From Parablautia intestinalis (lineage in GTDB: Bacteria > Bacillota > Clostridia > Lachnospirales > Lachnospiraceae): DNA of 64,000 nt. How positions within the stretch are numbered: position 1 is the stretch's first letter; every line of letters begins with the position of its first letter. The stretch spans positions 1 to 64,000 of the forward strand of contig RAYQ01000023.1 of the NCBI GenBank assembly GCA_003612395.1, read 5' to 3'. Both the position numbers and the translations under genes were made by a program. A model generated the notes under the pieces. The model had not been told where the DNA came from. It saw only the letters and a program-made list of their open reading frames with translations, and ran no database searches. Positions 1 through 7,279 of the stretch are shown one piece after another.

Positions 1-34
1 ATGTACAAATATATTTGCATCCAAAGCCAGAAAT

Positions 35-661
35 TTAAAGGTTTTCAGCTGGTTTGGAGTGTGGGAAGTTTGAGTAATAATCTGAAAAAGACTGTTCAAA
101 CTGTCTTAAACTTTCTATATACCCATTACGAAACTCTTCATAATCACATACCAATTCAGCAAGAAAATTAAGTAATTTTTCTTCATTTTCTTGCATAAAA
201 ATATAATTTTGGGCAGTATCATAATTTATGATTTTTTCTTTGTTTTCACTTACTATTTTCAAAGCCTCTGAAAATTTGTGGACAGGCTTAAAATCATTTC
301 CTATGTAAAATGCAAGTATATTTTCATGTAATTGGTCTGTTCCCTCCACCGCTCTTAAAACATTATATTCCCACTCTGCCATTGCCATAGCCGAATCATG
401 CAAATATGCAGACATATAAATCAAAACTAATTCATAGAAAGTCAGCTCTGTTATTTTAGCTCCTAATATTTCTTCAATAATTTCAAGTACCTTTTCGCTG
501 TGCGTTTCGTCATGCATATCATAATTGCTCATCTGCGCAATGATAAGTTTATTATGTGGTATCACTGCATCTATGATTTTCTTACACACTTCCCATAAAT
601 TCGTAGCCTTTTCATCTTCTAATAACTTAATAAGGTTTTCTATTTGCTCTTTAATCTTCAT
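35..661 (-). CDS. HD-domain-like protein, probably C-terminally truncated
   Basis: A 208-residue ORF carrying what looks like the start of an HD metal-dependent phosphohydrolase fold: a His pair in the MHDETHSEKV segment near residue 50 and a YLHDSA motif near residue 87, the latter typical of the HD signature. Homologous HD domains usually continue well beyond this length and keep a further conserved Asp, which I do not see. The C-terminal tail after residue 190 looks like out-of-frame sequence. I infer a truncated gene or a small stand-alone HD protein, substrate unknown. It lies downstream of pflA on the same strand, separated by hairpin-rich sequence, so it is unlikely to share function with it. 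Confidence 0.5.
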   Translation of the reverse strand: MKIKEQIENLIKLLEDEKATNLWEVCKKIIDAVIPHNKLIIAQMSNYDMHDETHSEKVLEIIEEILGAKITELTFYELVLIYMSAYLHDSAMAMAEWEYNVLRAVEGTDQLHENILAFYIGNDFKPVHKFSEALKIVSENKEKIINYDTAQNYIFMQENEEKLLNFLAELVCDYEEFRNGYIESLRQFEQSFSDYYSNFPHSKPAENL

Positions 662-807
662 GTTTTTCCATTCCTAATTATTGAAATACAAATTATAATT
701 ACCCAATAATCATTAGCCACACGACCAGACCCTAACGGTCCTGCCATCCTCACGGTTCAGGAATGCGCTCAACCCCCGCATTCCGTGAAAACATAATACA
801 GGCATTC

Positions 808-846
808 GGGGCGATTTTTGCGCAGCAAAACTTTAAATATCGCCCC
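808..846 (-). terminator. Hairpin downstream of pflA
   Basis: GGGGCGAT at 808-815 pairs with ATCGCCCC at 839-846, with further A/T pairing inside the arms. It lies 21 bases beyond the pflA stop. A second hairpin (GAATGC/GCATTC) follows at about 761-783. No strong U-run follows on the minus strand, so it may protect the 3' end rather than terminate efficiently. Confidence 0.45.
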
Positions 847-866
847 GGATTGTTACTTCTATATCT

Positions 867-1628
867 TTATTCCCTGTTCTCCTCCGCTCTGCGCGCCCGG
901 ATACCATCTAAGATAACCTGTTTCTTCTCCACTACCTTATCCTTGTCCATAGCCGGAACGCCAGCCAGTTTATAGGGCATCCCCAGCTTTTTATATTTGG
1001 TTTCACCCATCGTATGATACGGGAGCACATCAAGCGCCTTCAAATTGGTAAACTGTCCGATAAAATAGCCTAACTGATACAGATACTTATCATCATCCGT
1101 AATGCCGGGAACCACTACATGACGAATCCACATATCCACATGCCTCTCATTCAAGTAGGCGGCAAATGCTAAAATTCCGTCATTGGGCTGTGCTGTAAGC
1201 TCTTTATGCTTTTCCGGATCAATATGCTTGATATCCAGCATAACCAAATCTGTTAATTTCATCAGCCTGTCAAGTTTTTCAATAAAAGGCTGGTTGTCCG
1301 GTTTAAAAGCTATACCGGAAGAATCAATACAGGTGTGTACATTTTCGGCCTTGGCGATGGTAAATAAATCAATCAGGAAATCGACCTGCATCAGGGGCTC
1401 TCCGCCCGTTACGGTAATACCGCCATTTTTATAAAAAGCTACATTTCTCTTATACTGTTCAAATATTTCAGCAGGCTCCATCATGGTACCGCCTGTCATG
1501 GACCAGGTATCGGGATTATGGCAATAGGCACACCGCATGGGACATCCCTGTACAAATACAACAAAACGGGTTCCTGGCCCGTCTACCGTGCCAAAGCTCT
1601 CTAAAGAGTGAATTCTACCTTGCATCAT
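867..1628 (-). CDS. pflA: Pyruvate formate-lyase-activating enzyme
   Basis: A radical S-adenosylmethionine enzyme that abstracts hydrogen from the glycyl residue of pyruvate formate-lyase, using an electron from ferredoxin or flavodoxin. The CxxxCxxC cluster motif is visible as GCPMRCAYCHNPDTW near residues 29-43, followed by GGEPL near residue 115, the SAM-binding GGE motif. The length of 253 residues fits the family. The start follows a GGGAG ribosome site; ATG codons at 1628 and 1625 are both possible. It lies downstream of the three-piece formate-lyase locus but behind a strong terminator, so it probably has its own promoter. In this locus its substrate should be the separate 79-residue glycyl-radical protein rather than a full-length lyase. 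Confidence 0.95.
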   Translation of the reverse strand: MMQGRIHSLESFGTVDGPGTRFVVFVQGCPMRCAYCHNPDTWSMTGGTMMEPAEIFEQYKRNVAFYKNGGITVTGGEPLMQVDFLIDLFTIAKAENVHTCIDSSGIAFKPDNQPFIEKLDRLMKLTDLVMLDIKHIDPEKHKELTAQPNDGILAFAAYLNERHVDMWIRHVVVPGITDDDKYLYQLGYFIGQFTNLKALDVLPYHTMGETKYKKLGMPYKLAGVPAMDKDKVVEKKQVILDGIRARRAEENRE

Positions 1629-1775
1629 TACATCTCCCTTCTTTATTTTTTATGGTAAACGCCATTCGAAAAGTGGCCTTCGGCTCTGCAAAAGCTTCCG
1701 CATATGGTTTTGGCAGAAGCAGAAAGTAAAAATCTGTTATATCGTTTACTATATATAATATACCAAAAAGCAGGT

Positions 1776-1818
1776 AAAAAGGGCAGCCAGCAGATAAAAT
1801 AATATCCGCCGGCTGCCC
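1776..1818 (-). terminator. Intrinsic terminator of the pfl operon
   Basis: GGGCAGCC (1781-1788) pairs perfectly with GGCTGCCC (1811-1818), with secondary pairing inside the loop. On the minus strand the stem is followed by TTTTT (1780-1776). It closes the operon after the glycyl-radical gene and separates it from pflA. Confidence 0.85.
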
Positions 1819-1848
1819 ATTTAAATTTTTGTTGAACGAATAAGTCCC

Positions 1849-2088
1849 TTAGATGGACTCATGGAATGTACGGGAAATAACGTCAGCCTGCTGTTCCGGT
1901 GTCAATTTGATGAAATTAACAGCATATCCGGAAACACGGATTGTAAGCTGAGGATAATTCTCGGGATGCTTCTGAGCATCTAAAAGCATATCTCTGTTTA
2001 ATACGTTTACATTAAGATGATGTCCGCCCTTTGTTGCGTATCCATCTAACAATGATACTAAGTTATCTACCTGTGCTGTATTAGACAT
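1849..2088 (-). CDS. Stand-alone glycyl-radical subunit of split pyruvate formate-lyase (GrcA/PFL C-terminus-like)
   Basis: This 79-residue protein matches the extreme C-terminus of classical pyruvate formate-lyase: it holds the [14 protein letters not shown] segment and the radical loop RVSGYAVNF, with the radical glycine at residue 54, ending in a PFL-like SRTFHESI tail. The upstream core gene stops just before this region, so the two genes together rebuild a normal lyase. The start is fixed by a strong AAGGAGGT site. It resembles the autonomous glycyl radical cofactor (GrcA/YfiD), which in E. coli repairs oxidised full-length PFL; here no full-length PFL is present in the window, so I infer an obligatory subunit rather than a spare part. 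pflA should introduce the radical. Confidence 0.9.
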   Translation of the reverse strand: MSNTAQVDNLVSLLDGYATKGGHHLNVNVLNRDMLLDAQKHPENYPQLTIRVSGYAVNFIKLTPEQQADVISRTFHESI

Positions 2089-2113
2089 GGTAATTTTACC
2101 TCCTTATAAATAA

Positions 2114-2317
2114 TTAATGGAAATCGTCCAAACCATCTTCCAGGGTAGGCACACTGCAGGCTAAGGGAGTTCTGGAGCAATCCGTACATCCCATGGTTTG
2201 CACATTTTTTGTTTTTTCACTGGCTTCATCATAGTCCACATTTACATGTCCTACGCCCATAGCCATGCCGGAATCCAGCATTTTAACAAGGTCATCCACC
2301 ATTTTATTATTGTCCAT
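2114..2317 (-). CDS. Small Cys-bearing protein between the PFL core and glycyl-radical subunit
   Basis: A 67-residue ORF with its own strong AGGAGGT site eight bases before the ATG at 2317. Its first 30 residues align by eye with the start of the neighbouring 79-residue glycyl-radical protein (VDDLVKMLDSGMAMGVGHVN versus [20 protein letters not shown]), but the RVSGYA loop is absent and is replaced by a tail with three cysteines (GCTDCSRTPLACSVP). I do not recognise a named family. It is co-directional and tightly packed (36 bases from the core stop, 25 bases to the next start). It could be a divergent duplicate that docks at the same place on the core, for protection, assembly or redox sensing; this is inference. 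Confidence 0.8.
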   Translation of the reverse strand: MDNNKMVDDLVKMLDSGMAMGVGHVNVDYDEASEKTKNVQTMGCTDCSRTPLACSVPTLEDGLDDFH

Positions 2318-2353
2318 TGCATTGTACCTCCTGAAATTAGGTTATTGTTCTAT

Positions 2354-4393
2354 TTATTTGTTTAAATCAAGTTCGATATCTCCGGCAAATACCTGATCCT
2401 CTTTGCCAAGAGCGCCCGGAATGATGGTGAAGGTATTGGAAATACCATCCTGCGCATCATTGAAAGGAAGCTTGGATACAGAAGATAAGGATGCTACTGC
2501 ACCGTGGGTATCACGTCCATGCATCGGGTTAGCACCAGGAGCGAAAGGCTGACCTTTCTTACGTCCGTCAGGTGTGTTACCTGTTGCCTTACCATAGGTT
2601 ACATTAGAGGTAATGGTAAGAATAGATGTTGTAGGAACACCATTTCTGTAGGTATGATGTCTTCTGATTGCTGTCATGAATTTATGAACAACTTCCTGTG
2701 CAATGCTGTCTACACGGTCATCATCATTACCATATTTCGGGAAATCACCAGTGGTCTTGAAATCTACGATGATACCATCTTCGTCTCTTATAACTTCTAC
2801 CTTAGCATACTTAATTGCTGATAAGGAGTCAGCCACGATAGAAAGTCCGGCAACACCTGTTGCAAAATAACGCTTAACGTCTCTGTCATGAAGAGCCATC
2901 TCAGCTCTCTCATAGCAGTATTTGTCATGCATATAATGAATGATATTTAAGGTATTTACATAAACGTCTGCCTGCCATTCCATCATATCGATGAATTTGC
3001 TGTAAACATCATCAAAATCAAGAACATCACCGGTAACAGGACGATATTTAGGACCAACCTGTTTCTTGGTAACTTCATCAACACCGCCGTTTAATGCATA
3101 AAGCAGACACTTAGCGAGGTTTGCTCTTGCACCGAAGAACTGCATTTCCTTACCAATAACCATGGAAGATACACAGCATGCAATACCATAGTCATCACCG
3201 TGGGTTACTCTCATAAGGTCATCATTCTCATACTGGATAGAAGAAGTCTGGATGGACATCTTTGCACAGTATTTCTTCCAGTTTTCAGGAAGTCTTGTAG
3301 ACCAGAGAACTGTCAGGTTAGGCTCAGGGCTGGGTCCTAAGTTGGTGAGTGTATGCAGGTAACGGAAACTCATCTTTGTTACCATAGGACGACCATCAAC
3401 GCCAACGCCGCCAAGAGACTCTGTTACCCATACGGGATCGCCGGCGAAAATCTGGTTGTATTCCGGTGTACGGGCAAATTTTACGCAGCGCAGTTTCATA
3501 ATGAAGTGGTCAACAAATTCCTGAATCTGCTGCTCTGTGAAGGTTCCGTTTGCAAGGTCTCTTTCAGCATAGCAGTCAAGGAAAGTGGAAGTACGTCCAA
3601 GGCTCATTGCAGCGCCATTCTGCTCTTTAACGGAGCAAAGATATCCGAAGTAAGTTGCCTGGATAGCTTCCTGTACGTTAGTTGCAGGTCTGGAAATATC
3701 ACAGCCGTAAGAAGCAGCCATCTGCTTCATCAATTTAAGAGCAACCATCTGCTCGGATAATTCTTCACGAAGGCGAATAACATCATCTGTCATTACACGT
3801 CCGGTAGAGTCCTTCTGTGCCTGCTTGTCTTCGATGAGTCTGTCAATACCATACAGAGCAACACGTCTGTAATCGCCAATGATACGTCCGCGTCCATAAG
3901 CATCCGGAAGACCTGTAATAATATGTGCGGAACGGCAGGCTCTCATTTCTGCATTATAAGCGTCAAAGCAACCTGCATTGTGTGTTTTTCTGTGAGTTGA
4001 AAAGAACTCACTGATTTCAGGATCTACTTCATAGCCATTATCAGCGCAGGCTTTCTCAGCCATTCTGATACCGCCGTAAGGCTGAAGGGAACGTTTGAAA
4101 GGCTTATCTGTCTGGAAACCTACAATTGTCTCCTTGGACTTGTCAAGGTAACCAGGGCCATGTGATGTGATTGTGGATACAACCTTGGTATCCATATCAA
4201 GAACGCCGCCTGCTTCACGCTCCTTTTTCTGCAGATCAAGTACCATCTGCCATAAATCCTTTGTGTTCTGCGTAGCTTCAGCTAAGAAGGATTCATCACC
4301 ATCATAGGGATGATAGTTTTTCTGAATGAAGTCGCGAACATTAACCTCATTCTCCCACTTGCCGCCTACAAAATCTTTCCATTCTGGTCTCAT
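2354..4393 (-). CDS. pflB: Pyruvate formate-lyase catalytic core lacking the glycyl-radical domain
   Basis: Formate C-acetyltransferase converts pyruvate and CoA to acetyl-CoA and formate in anaerobic fermentation. The protein has 679 residues against about 760 for the usual enzyme. The catalytic Cys pair is present at residues 406-407 (GIACCVSS) and the conserved [18 protein letters not shown] segment near residue 342. The C-terminus ends at [20 protein letters not shown], the point where the classical enzyme runs on into the domain with the radical glycine; that domain is encoded separately at 1849-2088. No frameshift explains the break: the stop is followed by a ribosome site and an intervening gene. 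The start has a GGAGG site, and a consensus promoter lies upstream at 4465-4494. Confidence 0.95.
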   Translation of the reverse strand: MRPEWKDFVGGKWENEVNVRDFIQKNYHPYDGDESFLAEATQNTKDLWQMVLDLQKKEREAGGVLDMDTKVVSTITSHGPGYLDKSKETIVGFQTDKPFKRSLQPYGGIRMAEKACADNGYEVDPEISEFFSTHRKTHNAGCFDAYNAEMRACRSAHIITGLPDAYGRGRIIGDYRRVALYGIDRLIEDKQAQKDSTGRVMTDDVIRLREELSEQMVALKLMKQMAASYGCDISRPATNVQEAIQATYFGYLCSVKEQNGAAMSLGRTSTFLDCYAERDLANGTFTEQQIQEFVDHFIMKLRCVKFARTPEYNQIFAGDPVWVTESLGGVGVDGRPMVTKMSFRYLHTLTNLGPSPEPNLTVLWSTRLPENWKKYCAKMSIQTSSIQYENDDLMRVTHGDDYGIACCVSSMVIGKEMQFFGARANLAKCLLYALNGGVDEVTKKQVGPKYRPVTGDVLDFDDVYSKFIDMMEWQADVYVNTLNIIHYMHDKYCYERAEMALHDRDVKRYFATGVAGLSIVADSLSAIKYAKVEVIRDEDGIIVDFKTTGDFPKYGNDDDRVDSIAQEVVHKFMTAIRRHHTYRNGVPTTSILTITSNVTYGKATGNTPDGRKKGQPFAPGANPMHGRDTHGAVASLSSVSKLPFNDAQDGISNTFTIIPGALGKEDQVFAGDIELDLNK

Positions 4394-4820
4394 TTTGCGT
4401 AAGCCTCCTAATCCTTATTTATTTGATTTATTTGTGCATAAAACTATGCTTTCGCCGTATCATTATTATATGTTATTCAGTTATTGCGAGTCAAGGCAAA
4501 GCGTGTACTTTTTTATGAACAAAGTACGTATTTTAGGGAAAATTTATAAATTTTTTGTAAATTATGTTTAACGTATCCAAATGTTTCATTCCCTTGATAT
4601 TTTACTTGTATTTCCTATCATTATATATTAAAATGTACTAAGACGTTGATGAACAGGTTAGTATCCTGCTGTAAGCAGCGGACATGTGACCTTCGCAGCA
4701 TCGGTTCATATATCTTTTGTATATACGGAATTACCGTCTGCGAAATCAGCAAACGCTGACACGCTTTGCGAGCCAGCTTATTGTAATAAAAATATTGATA
4801 TATTTAAGGAGGATTTGATT
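4394..4820. other. Divergent intergenic region between pflB and ferredoxin
   Basis: 427 bases without a convincing gene. It holds the pflB promoter on the minus strand, a candidate ferredoxin promoter on the plus strand (TTGTAT at 4606-4611, TAAAAT at 4629-4634, 17-base spacer), a long plus-strand leader with several short inverted segments, and near its end one copy of a dispersed motif, GCGAGCCAGCTTATTGT, that recurs at about 5088 and 16060. I could not define an operator for a redox or anaerobic regulator by eye. Confidence 0.6.
4465..4494 (-). promoter_or_regulatory. Sigma-A promoter of the pfl operon
   Basis: On the minus strand, TTGACT (4494-4489) and a perfect TATAAT (4470-4465) are separated by 18 bases, about 70 bases upstream of the pflB start. 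Confidence 0.75.
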
Positions 4821-4991
4821 ATGGCATTCGTAATTGGTGACGCTTGTATTTCTTGTGGGGCTTGTGCAGGTCAGTGTCCTGTAGGCGCTATTGCTGAAGG
4901 AGATGGAAAGTTTGAAATTGATGCAGATAAGTGCATCAGCTGCGGTTCCTGCGCTGGTGGATGTCCTGTAGGCGCTATTTCTGAGGAATAA
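4821..4991 (+). CDS. 2[4Fe-4S] clostridial-type ferredoxin
   Basis: A 56-residue electron carrier with two CxxCxxCxxxCP motifs (CISCGACAGQCPVGA at residues 9-23 and CISCGSCAGGCPVGA at 38-52), the classic internally duplicated clostridial fold. The start at 4821 follows AAGGAGG; an in-frame upstream extension to 4686 is unlikely because it has no site and no ferredoxin-like sequence. It is transcribed divergently from the formate-lyase operon and can be expected to carry electrons from pyruvate or hydrogenase metabolism; supplying the radical-SAM activase next door is a plausible but unproven role. Confidence 0.95.
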   Translation: MAFVIGDACISCGACAGQCPVGAIAEGDGKFEIDADKCISCGSCAGGCPVGAISEE

Positions 4992-5115
4992 ATCGAACAT
5001 AACCAGGTTTATGCTTTCTTATGCGGATCAGTTTATCGGCCGGTGCACTTCGCGAATCGGCTGTTTGGGACAGATGCTGTTACGCTTTGTAAGCCAGCTA
5101 AATAGTAATAAAAGG

Positions 5116-5141
5116 CAGGTACTTTAAAGTATCTGTTTTTT
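5116..5141 (+). terminator. Intrinsic terminator of the ferredoxin gene
   Basis: CAGGTACTT (5116-5124) pairs with AAGTATCTG (5127-5135) with one G-T pair, followed directly by TTTTTT. It is 125 bases past the ferredoxin stop and in front of the bile salt hydrolase leader. Confidence 0.75.
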
Positions 5142-5247
5142 ATTATACGACATTTATGAAGGATTAAAATAAAAGAAAAAGCATATAATACCCTCATAAT
5201 AGAATAAACTCTATCAACTACTATTCTCAATAAAAAGAGGGATCAAT

Positions 5248-6225
5248 ATGTGTACCAGCATTGCAAAAAGAACGCATGATTTTTACTTCGGACGTACCAT
5301 GGATATCGAATACAATTTTGATGAATCTGTCATTTTTACCCCCAGAAACTATTCCCTGCCATTTCGGAAAATGAGCACACTGGACAGACATTATGCCATT
5401 TTAGGGATAGCAACGGTAAAAGAAGGGTATCCCCTGTATGCTGATGCCATGAATGAGAGAGGGCTCTGTATCGCAGGCTTAAACTTTCCTGACAATGCCT
5501 ATTATCCCGATCCAAAGGACAGCGATACGAACAACATCTCACCCTTTGAGCTGATCCCCTGGATACTTGGCAAATGTGCTTCTGTGGCAGAGACGAAAAG
5601 ACTCCTTTCCAGTGCCCATCTGGTAAACATCCCCTTCAGTAAGGATATACCTGTGGCGCCGCTGCACTGGCATATTGCAGACTCCGACAGTTCCATTGTA
5701 CTGGAAAATACCCGGGATGGGATGAAGCTCTATGACAATCCGGTCGGGGTTCTGACCAACAATCCCGGCTTTCACTTTCAGACCACAAACCTCTGCCAGT
5801 ACATGAACCTGGTCACAGGCAGTCCCAAAAACTGCTTTAGCTCCATATCAGGTCTGGTTCCCTTTGGCCAGGGCCTTGGCTGTGTTGGTCTGCCCGGAGA
5901 TTTTTCCCCCGCTTCACGCTTTGTCAAGGCAGCATACCTGAATCTCAGTTCCATATGCAATGATGATGAAGCAAGCAGCATCTCCCAGGTTTTTCATATT
6001 CTGGACTCTGTATCTCTGGTAAAGGGCAGCGTCATTACTTCCGATGATCTCTGTGATGTCACCACCTATTCCTGCTGTATGAACGCCACAAAAGGAATTT
6101 ACTATTACAAGACCTATAATAACAATCAGCTCACAGCGGTTGACATGCACCGTGAAAATCTGGAATCAAATCTGTTAAAATCCTATTCTTTAACTGTAAC
6201 GCAGCAAATTGCATGGGCAAATTAA
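5248..6225 (+). CDS. bsh: Choloylglycine (bile salt) hydrolase
   Basis: An Ntn-hydrolase that removes glycine or taurine from conjugated bile salts. Removal of Met1 exposes the nucleophile Cys2 (MCTSIA). Other expected active-site residues are visible: Arg16 and Asp19 (FGRTMDIEYNF), Asn79 (AGLNFP), Asn171 (VLTNNP) and Arg224 (SRFVKAAYL). The length of 325 residues and long matching segments, such as GLGCVGLPGDFSPASRF, put it close to the clostridial bile salt hydrolases rather than penicillin V acylases, but substrate preference cannot be settled from sequence alone. No signal peptide is present, so it acts in the cytoplasm. It stands alone on the plus strand, with an AGAGGGATCA ribosome site. 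Confidence 0.93.
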   Translation: MCTSIAKRTHDFYFGRTMDIEYNFDESVIFTPRNYSLPFRKMSTLDRHYAILGIATVKEGYPLYADAMNERGLCIAGLNFPDNAYYPDPKDSDTNNISPFELIPWILGKCASVAETKRLLSSAHLVNIPFSKDIPVAPLHWHIADSDSSIVLENTRDGMKLYDNPVGVLTNNPGFHFQTTNLCQYMNLVTGSPKNCFSSISGLVPFGQGLGCVGLPGDFSPASRFVKAAYLNLSSICNDDEASSISQVFHILDSVSLVKGSVITSDDLCDVTTYSCCMNATKGIYYYKTYNNNQLTAVDMHRENLESNLLKSYSLTVTQQIAWAN

Positions 6226-6314
6226 AAAACCTTATATTTTCCGGGGCTCCCAGTATTTCGATTACACTTTCTCGAAGCGTACTTGAAAATTGTTCCAGGG
6301 AACCCCGGCATATC

Positions 6315-7130
6315 TCAAACCGCAGAGCGTTTTTTCTTCTGAAAAAGCGATTTTAATCCCTTATTTTTCTCTTCGCTTCCATCTGTATTTTCTGCAGTTT
6401 CTTCTTCCTTCTTTTTCTCATAGTCCATTTTTTGCAATTCCTTCTCCCTACGCGTCTTTTTTATCTTTCTTCCCCGCTGGTTATAACTGCGCAGCAGCTC
6501 GTCTATCTTCTGATAATGCTCCTCCTGTTTTAAAACAATTTCTTCCTCTCTGGCATCTTCTCTTTCTTCCTGAAGCCTGAATTGATAATCCAGCTCCTTT
6601 AGCAGTGTCTCCTTAATTTCCTGGCAGATTTCCTGGTTGTTGCTTTGTATGGCATCAGCAATCATTTCCTTTAAAAGCTGCTGAAGCCGAAAGCTTTTCT
6701 GTTCCCTGCTCTCTTCCTGCAATGCCATTGTTTTTTCGTCTACCGGAAGAAATTCTCCCTTTTTTACCATAACCACATGGCGTTTTCCCATCTCCACTTC
6801 CTCCTTAGAATCTGCTGTCTGCAAACTGTCTGCTGCTGTCCCATCTCCTTTTTCCCTCTCATTCCCCGTATTCTCAAAAAGAAGCATGGGGCCCTGCAAA
6901 TTTCCGTTTTTAAGCATCTGACGGATTGCCTTAAGCTGTAATCCCTGTTCCTTCAGCTCTTTCACACGGCGGAACTTGCTGATATCCTCTTCCGTGTAAT
7001 AACGATGTCCCATCTCGTTTCGCTTTGCCGGTATTTTAAGCTCCTCCTCCCAGTACCTGAGCACATGAGCCTCCACTTGTATTTGCTTTGCTGCATCTGA
7101 AATCATGTAAATTTTTTCTGCCTGTTTCAT
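6315..7130 (-). CDS. MerR-type HTH protein with charged coiled-coil tail
   Basis: The first 75 residues form a MerR-like winged helix (YMISDAAKQIQVEAHVLRYW, then YYTEEDISKFRRVKELKEQG). Residues 75-150 are low in conservation, and from about 150 the protein becomes Glu/Lys/Arg-rich and is predicted to be a long coiled coil ending in a lysine-rich tail. This architecture recalls chromosome-anchoring or sporulation-associated MerR-like proteins such as RacA, but the similarity is architectural only. It follows dnaB on the same strand behind an intrinsic terminator. Function not established; DNA binding is the safe call. Confidence 0.75.
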   Translation of the reverse strand: MKQAEKIYMISDAAKQIQVEAHVLRYWEEELKIPAKRNEMGHRYYTEEDISKFRRVKELKEQGLQLKAIRQMLKNGNLQGPMLLFENTGNEREKGDGTAADSLQTADSKEEVEMGKRHVVMVKKGEFLPVDEKTMALQEESREQKSFRLQQLLKEMIADAIQSNNQEICQEIKETLLKELDYQFRLQEEREDAREEEIVLKQEEHYQKIDELLRSYNQRGRKIKKTRREKELQKMDYEKKKEEETAENTDGSEEKNKGLKSLFQKKKRSAV

Positions 7131-7189
7131 ACATCCTTCCCCTTTCTTTAAAATTAACAGATAACTATAAACAGTTTATTGTAACAAAA

Positions 7190-7212
7190 GGACAGGCTTT
7201 CTAAGCCTGTCC
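7190..7212 (-). terminator. Intrinsic terminator after dnaB
   Basis: GGACAGGCTT (7190-7199) pairs perfectly with AAGCCTGTCC (7203-7212) around a 3-base loop. On the minus strand the stem is followed by TTTTGTT. Confidence 0.85.
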
Positions 7213-7279
7213 TCTTTCGTGTGTCGTAAACTTTATCATTTCCTGCTACGCTGCCTTGCAGACAATATGTAAATTATTT

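Noticed and set aside
763-975. Plus-strand ORF of 70 residues overlapping the end of pflA
   Set aside because: No ribosome site, and it lies over hairpins and antisense to pflA.
2504-3760. Long plus-strand reading frames opposite pflB
   Set aside because: They are antisense to a strongly conserved gene, lack ribosome sites and resemble nothing.
4600-4820. Possible tRNA, T-box or other leader RNA before ferredoxin
   Set aside because: Some inverted segments are present but no acceptor stem, T-loop or T-box sequence could be found.
5033-5230. Minus-strand ORF in the bile salt hydrolase leader
   Set aside because: Overlaps the ferredoxin terminator, no ribosome site, low-complexity start.
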